NCBI GenBank assembly: GCA_031180665.1
Contig: JAPSLP010000043.1
Span: 1-36,472 of the forward strand
DNA: 36,472 nt
Source: Cupriavidus sp.
GTDB lineage: Bacteria; Pseudomonadota; Gammaproteobacteria; Burkholderiales; Burkholderiaceae
Reading direction: 5' to 3'
The position numbers and the translations under genes are program-made. Below, one piece after another: positions 15,541 through 24,891 of the stretch; the first letter of the stretch is position 1; every line of letters begins with the position of its first letter. The notes beneath the pieces are model-generated. The model was not told the DNA's origin, made no database searches, and was given only the letters and a program-made list of their open reading frames with translations.

Positions 15541-16509
15541 TCATGACCCGCCGCCCGACGACGGCGCGGATCCCGAACCGGCCGCCGGTGTGATCCACCT
15601 CGCGGCCCACTGCGCGGTCGCCTCGGCCAGCCAGCCTTGCACATCGGTGCGGCCGCTTCGCAGGTCCAGATGCGCGCCGGCGGCGCGCAGCGCGTCCAGC
15701 GGCGCCAGGGCGTCGATCGCTTCGGCGCCGGTCTGCTTGCTCAGTTTCTCCCCGATTGCGTTGACGACCACCGGCACATGCAGATAGGCCGGCGTCGGCA
15801 ATTGCAGCAGCCGCTGCAGATGGATCTGGCGCGGGGTCGAGTCCAGCAGGTCGGCGCCGCGCACGATATGCGTGATGCCCTGCAGCCCGTCGTCGACCAC
15901 CACCGCCAGTTGATACGCCCATAGGCCGTCGGCCCGGCGCAGCACGAAGTCGCCCAGCTCGGTGGCCAGGTCCTGGCATTGCCGGCCCTGCCAGCGATCG
16001 TTGAAGCACAGCCGCGCCGCCTCGCCATCCGGCACGCGCACGCGCCAGGCGCGCGGCAGCTTGCCATGCAGTCCGCTGCGGCAGGTGCCGGGGTAGGCCA
16101 GGGTCTGATGGCGTTCGCGGACATGGCGCAGCGAGTCGGCGATCTCCTTGCGCGAGCAACCGCAGGGATAGACCAGCCCGGCCGCCTCGAGCCGGTGCAG
16201 CGCGTCGGCGTACAGCGCCTCGCGCCGGCTCTGCCAGACCGGCTCCTCGTCCGGATGCAGGCCGAGGCGGTCCAGCGTCTGCAGGATCTGCCGGTCGGCG
16301 TCGCGCACGCAGCGCGGATAGTCGATGTCCTCGATGCGGACCAGCCACTGGCCGCGATGGGCGCGGGCATCGAGCCAGCTTGCCAGCGCGGTGACCAGCG
16401 AGCCCAGATGCAGCGGGCCGGTGGGGGAGGGGGCGAAGCGGCCGCGGTAGCGGCGTTCGCACGGCCGGGCATCGGGCGGCTGATCGGTCTGCCCCGGTAC
16501 TGCAGTCAT
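15541..16509 (-). CDS. gluQ: Glutamyl-Q tRNA(Asp) synthetase
   Basis: A 322-residue protein resembling the catalytic half of glutamyl-tRNA synthetase without an anticodon-binding domain. This is the mark of GluQ/YadB, which attaches glutamate to queuosine-34 of tRNA(Asp). The HIGH-like motif is FAPSPTGPLHLGS (about residues 25-37) and the KMSKS-like motif is GEKLSKQTG. Zinc-ligand cysteines occur in YPCGCSRKE and YPGTC. WLVRIEDIDYPRC is the glutamate and adenylate region. The ATG at 16509 lies 6 bases after the stop of the LysR gene on the same strand, so they may share a transcript. A GS-rich tail ends the protein. Confidence 0.94.
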   Translation of the reverse strand: MTAVPGQTDQPPDARPCERRYRGRFAPSPTGPLHLGSLVTALASWLDARAHRGQWLVRIEDIDYPRCVRDADRQILQTLDRLGLHPDEEPVWQSRREALYADALHRLEAAGLVYPCGCSRKEIADSLRHVRERHQTLAYPGTCRSGLHGKLPRAWRVRVPDGEAARLCFNDRWQGRQCQDLATELGDFVLRRADGLWAYQLAVVVDDGLQGITHIVRGADLLDSTPRQIHLQRLLQLPTPAYLHVPVVVNAIGEKLSKQTGAEAIDALAPLDALRAAGAHLDLRSGRTDVQGWLAEATAQWAARWITPAAGSGSAPSSGGGS

Positions 16510-16515
16510 GTCAGG

Positions 16516-17439
16516 CTACTCCGGCGCGCCCGGTTGTTGCGACAGCAGCGCCTGCGCCAGCCGGGGATTCTGCAGCTTGTCGGTCCACCACTGCAGCGCC
16601 TTGCCGCGATGGCTGGTGCGCCAGGCGATAGTGAAGGTGCCGGGCGCGCGCACCTCGACGGTCTCGCGTACCTGCAGCACGCCGCTCTCGATATGCGGCT
16701 GCGCCATCGGCGCCGGCAGCCAGCCGCAGCCCAGGCCGCGGATCTGCGCATCGAGCTTGTCGCGCATGGTCGGCACCACCAGCATGTCCTGTCCGGCCAG
16801 CACGCCATGCGTGCGCGCCGGCAGATTGCGCGAGGTGTCGCCGACCGCGACGATGCGGTGCCGGGCGATCTGCGTGCTGGTCAGCGGACCGGGTTCGGTG
16901 GCGAGCGGATGGTGGGCGGCCACCGCGAACACGAACGGCATCGCGCCGAGCGAACGGATCTGGAAACCCTGGGTACTGGGCGCATCGTAGGCGCCGCCGA
17001 TCACCAGATCGGCCCGGTTGCTGACCAGCGCATCCCAGGAGCCGCCCAGCACCTCCTTGGCAAAGCGCAGCCGCGTGGCGCCGTTCTCCGCGTAGAAGTC
17101 CTGGATCACCGGCAGCAGGGCGCGGAAATTGATCAGGTCATCGACCACGATATTGAGGCTGGCCTCCCAGCCGGTGGCCAGGCGCTTGACCCGGCGCGCC
17201 AGGTCGTCGGCCGCGTGCAGCAGGTGACGGCCCTCGTCGAGCAAGGCGCGGCCGGCCGGCGTCAGCTCGGCGCGGTGGCGCCGCCGGTCGAACAGCAGCA
17301 CGTCGAGATCTTCTTCCAGCCGGCGTACCACATAGGTGAGCGCCGACGGCACCTTGCCCATCTCATGGGCCGCGGCTGCGAAGCTGCCCTTGCGTTCGAT
17401 GGCGTCGAGGACTTCCAGGGATTCGAGAGAGAGTGGCAT
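16516..17439 (-). CDS. LysR-family regulator paired with a pirin gene
   Basis: A 307-residue LysR regulator with the helix-turn-helix LEVLDAIERKGSFAAAAHEMGKVPSALTYVVRRLE (about residues 7-45) and an effector domain (about 90-300). I start at the ATG at 17439 (MPLSLESLEV), since the longer frame from 17514 adds 25 residues unlike the family. The 17-bp palindrome at 17440-17456 touches this start codon, and no Shine-Dalgarno can be seen. The regulator would sit on its own 5' end and could repress itself. The divergent pirin gene is the obvious target. The similar palindrome near 4535 suggests that the YcaC-like hydrolase gene is another. Confidence 0.9.
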   Translation of the reverse strand: MPLSLESLEVLDAIERKGSFAAAAHEMGKVPSALTYVVRRLEEDLDVLLFDRRRHRAELTPAGRALLDEGRHLLHAADDLARRVKRLATGWEASLNIVVDDLINFRALLPVIQDFYAENGATRLRFAKEVLGGSWDALVSNRADLVIGGAYDAPSTQGFQIRSLGAMPFVFAVAAHHPLATEPGPLTSTQIARHRIVAVGDTSRNLPARTHGVLAGQDMLVVPTMRDKLDAQIRGLGCGWLPAPMAQPHIESGVLQVRETVEVRAPGTFTIAWRTSHRGKALQWWTDKLQNPRLAQALLSQQPGAPE

Positions 17440-17456
17440 ATTCAGAAATTCTGAAT
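17440..17456. promoter_or_regulatory. 17-bp palindrome, probable LysR operator/autoregulatory site
   Basis: ATTCAGAAATTCTGAAT is a perfect odd palindrome (eight paired positions around a central A) containing T-N11-A. It abuts the regulator's start codon, and pirin begins 134 bases away on the other side. Confidence 0.75.
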
Positions 17457-17589
17457 GAGTGCTTGCAAATGGCCCGCCGCAAATATAGCGCAGCCGCCCT
17501 AAACTTCCTAGCATCGTTGCAGAACAGACGGTCCATGTGCAAGTCCGGCAGGATGAGGCCGAGGACCACTAGCCAGGAAGGACATCAAA

Positions 17590-18288
<699 letters not shown>

Positions 18289-18308
18289 GGCAAGCCTTCA
18301 GTTGGGCT

Positions 18309-18388
18309 GTCGTCCCCGCGCATGCCCGGACCCGGCGCTTTTTCGATCGACGCCACAGACGCTGGGTCCCCGCCTTCGCGGGGACGAC
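18309..18388. repeat. Dispersed two-hairpin repeat, family A, copy 1
   Basis: GTCGTCCCCGCG (18309-18320) is the exact inverse of CGCGGGGACGAC (18377-18388). An inner hairpin, GTCCCCGC/GCGGGGAC, lies at 18366-18385. It is related to copies at 23208, 28553 and 32463. All lie in gaps between genes. Confidence 0.85.
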
Positions 18389-18527
18389 GGAAACGAAGCG
18401 GACGGCTGCGGTCTGGCATGGCAGGACAGGCGGGGGCGCTGTGCTATCTTCTCGCTATAGATAAGCGCCCGGACCGGCACATGGTTCGGGCCCGGCAGCC
18501 CGCCTTGCCGCCTATTTCCGACTCGAG

Positions 18528-19520
18528 ATGACCTTCGTTTCCGTCCTTCTTGCGCTGATCGCCGAGCAGTTCCGCGCCCTGGGCCGCAACAACCCCATTC
18601 ACGAAATGGTGCGCGCGCTCGCCGAACGCGCCGAGCGGGCCTTCGACACCGGCCGGCCGCGCGACGCGGCACTGGCGTGGATGACGGTGGCGCTGCCGCT
18701 GACCCTGGCGGCGCTGGCGGTCCACCATCTGCTGGCCACCATCAGCGTGGCGCTGACGCTGGCCTGGAACGTCCTGCTGCTGTACCTGACGCTGGGCTTC
18801 CGCCAGTTCAGCCACTACTTCACCGATATCCACGAGGCGCTCAACCGCGACGATCCGGCCACTGCCCGCGCCCTGCTGCACGAGTGGACCGGGCTGGATA
18901 CCGTCGACATGCCGATCAGCGAGATCGTGCGCCACACGCTGGAGGCCGCCATCGTCGCCGTGCACCGGCATGTGTTCGGGGTGTTCTTCTGGTTCCTGTT
19001 GCCGATCGGCCCGGCCGGGGTGGTGCTGTATCGCGTCGCCGAGTATCTGTCGCGGCAGTGGAATCTGCCGTCGTCCGAGCGCAGTCCGGCGTTCGGCCGC
19101 TTTGCCGCGCGCGCCTTCCATCTGATGGACTGGGTGCCGTCGCGGCTGACGGCGATCGGCTTTGCGATCGTCGGCAATTTCGAGGATGCGGTCTACGCCT
19201 GGCGCAACCATGCGCGCAAGTGGCGCGACGAGACCAACGGCATCCTGCTGGCCAGCGGGGGCGGCGCGCTCGGCGTGCGGCTGGGCACGCCGCTGCCCGA
19301 GGACGATGCCAGCGTGGTGCTGGCCAGCCCCGGCACCGGCGCCGCGTTCGACTACGCGCCCGGTATGGAGGACGACGGCGGGCCCGAGCCGGCCGCGCCG
19401 GAGTTGGGCGCCGATCCTGGCGTCCGGGCGCTGCAGTCCGCGGTCGGCCTGGTCTGGCGTGCCGTCGTGCTGTGGATGCTGCTGCTGGCGATGCTGTCGC
19501 TGGCGAGTTGGGTCGGCTGA
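18528..19520 (+). CDS. CobD/CbiB-family membrane protein
   Basis: A 330-residue integral membrane protein. Hydrophobic segments lie near residues 45-62, 65-90 and 145-170, and one at the C-terminus (about 308-328). It fits the CobD/CbiB family (with similarity to AmpE), whose classical members make adenosylcobinamide phosphate. Blocks such as FRQFSHYFTDIHEALNRDD, ARALLHEWTG and MDWVPSRLTAIGFAIVGNFEDAVYAWR are typical. No other cobalamin gene is nearby, so a role in B12 synthesis is uncertain, and this may be the housekeeping subfamily of beta-proteobacteria. It starts at the ATG at 18528. A dispersed repeat separates it from pirin. Confidence 0.8.
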   Translation: MTFVSVLLALIAEQFRALGRNNPIHEMVRALAERAERAFDTGRPRDAALAWMTVALPLTLAALAVHHLLATISVALTLAWNVLLLYLTLGFRQFSHYFTDIHEALNRDDPATARALLHEWTGLDTVDMPISEIVRHTLEAAIVAVHRHVFGVFFWFLLPIGPAGVVLYRVAEYLSRQWNLPSSERSPAFGRFAARAFHLMDWVPSRLTAIGFAIVGNFEDAVYAWRNHARKWRDETNGILLASGGGALGVRLGTPLPEDDASVVLASPGTGAAFDYAPGMEDDGGPEPAAPELGADPGVRALQSAVGLVWRAVVLWMLLLAMLSLASWVG

Positions 19521-19565
19521 GGCCGGCTGGCGGCGCAGGCGGTCAGCGCAGGCCGCGGCCGGGAT

Positions 19566-19871
19566 TCAGGGCCGCGCACTGCCGCACTGCCAGCAGGCGC
19601 CGAACTGCGCCTCGTGCCATTCTCCGCAGCGCGCGCAACGCCAGCGCGGTCCCGGCGCCGGATTGGCGGCGGCATCGAGCACCGCCCACGCTTCCTCTTC
19701 CCGCGCATCGTCGAGCAGCCACACCTGCGGCGCACTCTCCTGAAATGGAATATCGCCGGTCGCACCGGCCAGCCACGTATTGCGCAATTGCGCCCGGATG
19801 CCCGCGGCCAGCAGCAGATTGCGGCAGTGCGCCGCATGCACCAGCGAGGGCGTCGACAACAGCAGTTTCAT
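19566..19871 (-). CDS. DUF2007-domain protein with C-terminal zinc ribbon
   Basis: A 101-residue soluble protein. Residues 1-70 (MKLLLSTPSLVHAAHCRNLLLAAGI...QVWLLDDAREEEAW) match the DUF2007 'putative signal transducing protein' domain. The C-terminus RCARCGEWHEAQFGACWQCG is a CxxC...CxxC zinc ribbon of the RanBP2 type. The function is unknown. The start at 19871 gives the family's N-terminus; a longer open frame reaches 20129 but only through the repeat element. It converges with the CobD-family gene (45-base gap). Confidence 0.8.
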   Translation of the reverse strand: MKLLLSTPSLVHAAHCRNLLLAAGIRAQLRNTWLAGATGDIPFQESAPQVWLLDDAREEEAWAVLDAAANPAPGPRWRCARCGEWHEAQFGACWQCGSARP

Positions 19872-20153
19872 CGGCGTCACCGGCAGTGGGGATGCGGAAC
19901 ACCTTAGCACGGGGCGGGGCGAGGAAGCGGCAGACGTCGATGTTCTTGCATCTCCCGCAAGGCGATGGCTGTGGCACTGATGTTCTCCCCTCTCCCGCTT
20001 GCGGGAGAGGGGCCGGGGAGAGGGCAGCCGCATTCGCCATGGCCCTCGCGGCTTGCCCTGCCTGGCCCTCTGCCCAAGCCTCTCCCGCGAGCGGGAGAGG
20101 GAGTCCCTCATCGCGTCAACGGGCGCCAACGCCGCATCGGGAACACGATCCCG
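19872..20153. other. Gap between the DUF2007 gene and rsgA
   Basis: Mostly occupied by a copy of the two-hairpin repeat of family B (19987-20104). No gene is seen. Confidence 0.6.
19987..20104. repeat. Dispersed two-hairpin repeat, family B, copy 1
   Basis: CCCCTCTCCCGC/GCGGGAGAGGGG (19987-19998 and 20001-20012) form a perfect 12-bp hairpin. CCTCTCCCGC/GCGGGAGAGG (20079-20088 and 20091-20100) form a second. The spacer shares GGCA..GCATTCGCCA and CGGCTTG with the copy at 27011-27127. Confidence 0.88.
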
Positions 20154-21140
20154 CTACCACGGCTTCTGCTGCCTCGACTCATGCAGCAGTTGCAGATACA
20201 GCTGATGCCGCCGCGGCGCGATGCCGCCGGCGTCGACCGAGGCCAGCACGCCGCAGCCCGGCTCGTTGATATGGTGGCAGTTGTAGAAGCGGCATTCGGT
20301 CAGCCGCGGGCGGAACTCGGGGAAGGCGCGCTCGAGCATGCCTTCGGACAGATGGTGCAGGCCGAACTCCTGGAAGCCCGGCGAATCGATCAGGCTGCCA
20401 CCCTCGCCCCAGGCGTCGGGCAGGTGGTACAGCCGCGTGAACGTCGTGGTGTGCTTGCCCGAATCGAGCTTGGCGGAGATCTCGCGGGTTTGCGCCTCCA
20501 CGCCCGGAATCAGCAGGTTCAGCAGCGACGACTTGCCCATGCCGGACTGGCCGATCAGGATCGTCGCCCGTCCGGCGGTCAGCGGGCGCAGCTGCGCCAG
20601 CGCATCGTCGGGATTGCCGTGCACCGACAGTTCCGCGGTGCGATAGCCGAGCTGGCGATACAGCGTCAGCCGGCGCCGCGCCTCCTCGAGCCGTTCGGTC
20701 AGGTCGGTCTTGTTCAGCAAGATCAGCGGCGCGATCTCCAGTGCCTCGGCGGAAACCAGCGCACGGCCCAGCAGGTCTTCCGAGAAGCTGGGCTCGGTCG
20801 CCAGCACGATCGCGACCTGGTCGATATTGGCGGCCAGCAGCTTGGACTTGAACTGGTCCGAGCGATGCAGCAGATTGCGGCGCGGCTCGACCTCGACGAT
20901 CACGCACTGGTCGGCCGCGGCACGCTCGACGCGCACGCGGTCGCCGACCGCGCATTCGCTCTTCTTGCCGCGGGGAAACGCATGCATGCGCGTGCGCTCG
21001 CCATCGTCGAGCTCGATCACATAGTGGCGGCCGTGGGCGGCCACGATCAGCGCGGCTTCTCTCGTCGACGCGCGCGCAGATGCGGCAGGCACGCCGCGGC
21101 CGGCGGCGGCGCCGCCTCGTTGTCGGTCGGGGCGGCTCAT
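20154..21140 (-). CDS. rsgA: Small-ribosomal-subunit biogenesis GTPase RsgA
   Basis: A 328-residue circularly permuted GTPase that helps the late maturation of the 30S subunit. An N-terminal OB-fold (about residues 30-100, GRHYVIELDDGERTRMHAFPRG) is followed by G-motifs in the permuted order. These are NKTD (G4), GQSGMGKSSLLN (G1, K203) and DSPG (G3). The C-terminal zinc site is CRFYNCHHINEPGC. The start at 21140 overlaps the stop of the protease gene by four bases (ATGA), showing translational coupling. The first 25 residues are low in complexity (Ala, Arg, Gly). A family B repeat lies downstream. Confidence 0.95.
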   Translation of the reverse strand: MSRPDRQRGGAAAGRGVPAASARASTREAALIVAAHGRHYVIELDDGERTRMHAFPRGKKSECAVGDRVRVERAAADQCVIVEVEPRRNLLHRSDQFKSKLLAANIDQVAIVLATEPSFSEDLLGRALVSAEALEIAPLILLNKTDLTERLEEARRRLTLYRQLGYRTAELSVHGNPDDALAQLRPLTAGRATILIGQSGMGKSSLLNLLIPGVEAQTREISAKLDSGKHTTTFTRLYHLPDAWGEGGSLIDSPGFQEFGLHHLSEGMLERAFPEFRPRLTECRFYNCHHINEPGCGVLASVDAGGIAPRRHQLYLQLLHESRQQKPW

Positions 21141-22384
21141 GCGTGCGCCAGCAGCCGGTCGATACGCTGCGCCGCGGGCGGGTGCGAGTAATAGAACGCG
21201 CTGTAGAGCGGATCGGGCGTCAGCGTCGAGGCATTGTCCTTGTACAGCTTGACCAGCGCCGATACCAGATGGCCGGCATCGGCATGCTCGGCCGCAAACG
21301 CATCGGCCTCGAACTCGTGCCGGCGCGAGGTCAGGCTCGACAGCGGTCCGAGCAGGAAGGTGAATACCGGCAGCGTCAGGAAGAACAGCACCAGCGCCAG
21401 CGCGTGGCTGTCCGACAACAGGTTCGGCAGCACGCCCAGGCCCGTGTAGAACCACGCCTGCGTCGACAGCCAGCCCAGCAGCGCGAGGAAGGCCAGGCTC
21501 AGCGCGAACGTCACGACGATGCGCTTGACGATATGGCGGCGCTTGAAGTGGCCCAGCTCGTGCGCGAGCACGGCCTCGATCTCGTCGGCGTTCAGCCGCG
21601 ACAGCAGCGTGTCGAAGAAGACGATGCGCTTGGCCGCGCCGAAGCCGGTGAAATAGGCGTTGCCGTGGGCGCTGCGGCGCGAGCCGTCCATCACGAACAG
21701 GCCCTTGCTGGCGAAGCCGCAGCGGCGCATCAGCGCTTCGATGCGCTGCTTCAGCGTCTCGTCGGTCAGCGGCTCGAACTTGTTGAACAGCGGCGCGATC
21801 CAGGTCGGGAAGATCACCAGCAGCACCAGGTTGAAGGCCATCCACACCACCCAGGTCCACAGCCACCACCACGGGCCCATCCGGTCCATCAGCCACAGCA
21901 CCGCCAGCAGCAGCGGCAGGCCCAGCACCGCGGCGACCACCAGCATCTTGACGGTGTCGAGCAGCCACAGCCGCCATGTCATCCGGTTGAAGCCGAAGCG
22001 CTGCTCGATGCCGAACTGCGCGTACAGCGTGAAGGGCAGCTCGGCGAGCCCGCCGATCAGCGCGACGCTGGCGATCAGCGCGACACCATAGGCATAGCCG
22101 GGACCGAGGGTGCCGTACCAGAACTGGTTCAGCCAGTGCAGCCCGCCGAGCAGCGTGAAGCCGATCAGCACGGCGGCGCCGGCGAGTACTTCCAGCATCG
22201 ACAGCCGCGTGCGGGCGATCGTGTAGTCGGCGGCCTTGCGGTGCGCGGCCAGCGAGATGGTATCGGCGAAGCGCGGCGGCACGGTGTCGCGATGCAGGCC
22301 GACATGGCGAACCTGGCGCGCGGCCAGCCAGAGTTTGGTGAGCACCATCACCACCAGGGCGACGAGAAAAAGCAGCGTGAACAT
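21137..22384 (-). CDS. Ste24-type M48 membrane endopeptidase
   Basis: A 415-residue integral membrane zinc protease of the M48 (Ste24/CAAX prenyl protease 1) family. The zinc motif HELGH is at residues 275-279 (VLAHELGHFKRRH), with the third ligand Glu in RRHEFEADAFA. The amino-terminal peptidase_M48_N part (LPFTLYAQFGIEQRFGFNRMTWRLWLLDTVKM) and about seven membrane segments are present. In bacteria such proteins are linked to membrane protein quality control; the substrate is unknown. It is the first gene of a two-gene overlap with rsgA and is divergent from the oligoribonuclease gene, an arrangement known from other beta-proteobacteria. Confidence 0.93.
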   Translation of the reverse strand: MFTLLFLVALVVMVLTKLWLAARQVRHVGLHRDTVPPRFADTISLAAHRKAADYTIARTRLSMLEVLAGAAVLIGFTLLGGLHWLNQFWYGTLGPGYAYGVALIASVALIGGLAELPFTLYAQFGIEQRFGFNRMTWRLWLLDTVKMLVVAAVLGLPLLLAVLWLMDRMGPWWWLWTWVVWMAFNLVLLVIFPTWIAPLFNKFEPLTDETLKQRIEALMRRCGFASKGLFVMDGSRRSAHGNAYFTGFGAAKRIVFFDTLLSRLNADEIEAVLAHELGHFKRRHIVKRIVVTFALSLAFLALLGWLSTQAWFYTGLGVLPNLLSDSHALALVLFFLTLPVFTFLLGPLSSLTSRRHEFEADAFAAEHADAGHLVSALVKLYKDNASTLTPDPLYSAFYYSHPPAAQRIDRLLAHA

Positions 22385-22523
22385 CGGGTCCTTGCCTTGT
22401 GGGGCGGTCTAGTGCCATCGATATGCGAGAATTATATGACTTCGCGCCGTGCCGCCGTCCGTGCCGAAATTGTCCGTACCGATTCTTCCGGTCCCTCCCG
22501 ATTCCCGATCCTCACGCAGTCCG

Positions 22524-23195
22524 ATGACAAGCTCCAGTTCCGCCGCCTCCGCACCCGCTCCCGCCACTGTCCCGGCTCCGGCCCCCGCCTCGCCCGCCGT
22601 CAAGTCGGTCAAGAGCGAAAACAATCTGGTCTGGCTCGATATGGAGATGACCGGGCTCTCGCCCGAGAACGACCGCATCATCGAGGTCGCGGTGGTGGTC
22701 ACCGACTCCGAACTGCATATCCTGGCCGAGGGCCCGGTGCTGGTGATCCACCAGGACGACGCCGTGCTCGACGCGATGGACAACTGGAACAAGGGCACCC
22801 ATGGCCGCTCGGGCCTGATCGACAAGGTCAAGGCCTCGACCCTGACCGAGGCCCAGGCCGAGACCGAGCTGCTCGCCTTCCTCAAGCGCTGGGTGCCGGC
22901 CGGCAAGTCGCCGATGTGCGGCAATTCGATCTGCCAGGACCGGCGCTTCATGGCGCGCTACATGCCCAAGCTCGAGGCCTTCTTCCACTATCGCAATCTC
23001 GACGTGTCGACGCTCAAGGAGCTGTGCAAGCGCTGGGAGCCCGCGATCCACAAGGGCTTCATCAAGCGGCAGCTGCATACGGCGCTGGCCGACATTCTCG
23101 AGTCGATCGAGGAGCTGCGCTACTACCGCACGCATTTCATTCGCAGCAGCCAGGCCGGGGAACAGAGCGCGGCAAGCGCGACCGGCCAGGCCTGA
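22524..23195 (+). CDS. orn: Oligoribonuclease
   Basis: A 223-residue DEDDh 3'-5' exoribonuclease that degrades 2-5 nt RNA and linear dinucleotides such as pGpG. D39 and E41 (WLDMEMTG) form the first motif, DRIIEVAVVVTD follows, MCGNSICQDRRF holds the second Asp, and KGFIKRQLHTALADI holds the His and last Asp. The fold begins near residue 33. The preceding Ser/Ala/Pro-rich segment is longer than in E. coli (181 residues). I prefer the ATG at 22524; a GTG at 22449 would add 25 more Pro/Ser-rich residues. It is divergent from the Ste24 gene. Confidence 0.94.
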   Translation: MTSSSSAASAPAPATVPAPAPASPAVKSVKSENNLVWLDMEMTGLSPENDRIIEVAVVVTDSELHILAEGPVLVIHQDDAVLDAMDNWNKGTHGRSGLIDKVKASTLTEAQAETELLAFLKRWVPAGKSPMCGNSICQDRRFMARYMPKLEAFFHYRNLDVSTLKELCKRWEPAIHKGFIKRQLHTALADILESIEELRYYRTHFIRSSQAGEQSAASATGQA

Positions 23196-23207
23196 GCCTG
23201 CCGCTTC

Positions 23208-23277
23208 GCCGTCCCCGCGAACGCGGGGACCCAGTGACTGGCGTTAGCCGCTGGGTCCTCGCCTGCGCGGGCACGAC
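23208..23277. repeat. Dispersed two-hairpin repeat, family A, copy 2
   Basis: GTCCCCGCG (23211-23219) pairs with CGCGGGGAC (23222-23230). CCAG (23231-23234) pairs with CTGG (23251-23254). The second hairpin is degenerate but ends in CACGAC. Confidence 0.8.
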
Positions 23278-23334
23278 GGCTGATCCGGCCGCCGATTTGA
23301 TCCCCCGCTCCCGTTTCCTCGCACCCAGCCCGCC

Positions 23335-24216
23335 ATGCTCGAGCGCATCGTCTCCATCATCACGCCGGTCATCCTGATCATCCTGGTCGGCTGGCTGTAC
23401 GGGCGCAAGGCCCATCCCGACATGGCGGGCATCAATCGCGCCACGCTGGACGTGATCGCGCCGCTGCTGGTGGTGTCGGCCTTCGTCAGCAAGGACTTCG
23501 TGCTGGCCGACCAGCTCGCGCTGCTGGCCTGCGCGGTCGGCGTGGTGCTCGGCTCGGGGCTGCTCGCGCTGGGCGCGGCGCGGCTGATGGGCGCGGACCC
23601 GCGCACCTTCGTGCCGCCGATGATGTTCAACAACTCGGGAAATATGGGGCTGCCGCTGTCGGTGTTCGCCTTCGGGCCCGCCGGCCTGGCGCCGGCGGTG
23701 GCGCTGTTCGCCGCCTCCAACCTGATGCATTTCACGCTGGGGCTGAAGATCGTCAACCGCCATGCCTCGCTGGCGCAGATCTCGCGCAACCCGATGGTGC
23801 TGGCCACCATCGCGGGCGTGGGCCTGTCCCTGATGCGGCCGTGGTTTGCGCTGCCCGATCCGGTCTACCAGTCGATCAAGCTGCTGGGCGACGCCACCGT
23901 GCCGCTGATGCTGTTTGCGCTCGGCGTGCGGATGAAGGATGTCAACCTGCGCAACTGGGGCATGGGGCTGGCCGGCGCGGTGATCTGCCCGCTGACCGGC
24001 ATCGCCTGCGCGCTGGTGCTGGCGGCGGTGGTGCCGTTGACCGAGCTGCAGCGCGGCCTGCTGTTCGTGTTTGCCGCGCTGCCGCCGGCGGTGCTCAATT
24101 TTCTCGTGGCCGATCATTTCCGGCAGGAGCCGGACCAGGTGGCTTCGATCGTGCTGCTGGGCAATATCGCCGCGGTGGTGTTCGTGCCGGTGGGGCTGTA
24201 TCTGGGCCTGCGGTAG
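23335..24216 (+). CDS. AEC-family (auxin efflux carrier-like) transporter
   Basis: A 293-residue membrane protein with about ten hydrophobic segments, of the AEC/membrane-transport (bile/arsenite/riboflavin transporter fold) family. Signature regions are FVPPMMFNNSGNMGLPLSVFAFG and the conserved second-half DATVPLMLFALGVRMKD and ALPPAVLNFLVADHF. Bacterial members carry malate, malonate or other organic anions, or are uncharacterised, so a substrate cannot be assigned. The ATG at 23335 starts directly with the first membrane helix. It follows orn on the same strand after a repeat element and converges with mog, 18 bases apart. Confidence 0.9.
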   Translation: MLERIVSIITPVILIILVGWLYGRKAHPDMAGINRATLDVIAPLLVVSAFVSKDFVLADQLALLACAVGVVLGSGLLALGAARLMGADPRTFVPPMMFNNSGNMGLPLSVFAFGPAGLAPAVALFAASNLMHFTLGLKIVNRHASLAQISRNPMVLATIAGVGLSLMRPWFALPDPVYQSIKLLGDATVPLMLFALGVRMKDVNLRNWGMGLAGAVICPLTGIACALVLAAVVPLTELQRGLLFVFAALPPAVLNFLVADHFRQEPDQVASIVLLGNIAAVVFVPVGLYLGLR

Positions 24217-24234
24217 AGGGACACCCCCGTCCGC

Positions 24235-24887
<653 letters not shown>

Positions 24888-24891
<4 letters not shown>

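Noticed and set aside
13947..15644. Open frame of 565 residues opposite the helicase gene
   Set aside because: Antisense shadow of rhlE, which has every DEAD-box motif.
21080..23377. Open frame of 765 residues on the plus strand
   Set aside because: Antisense of the Ste24 gene joined to an out-of-frame reading of orn; rich in Gln/Arg/His as usual for such shadows.
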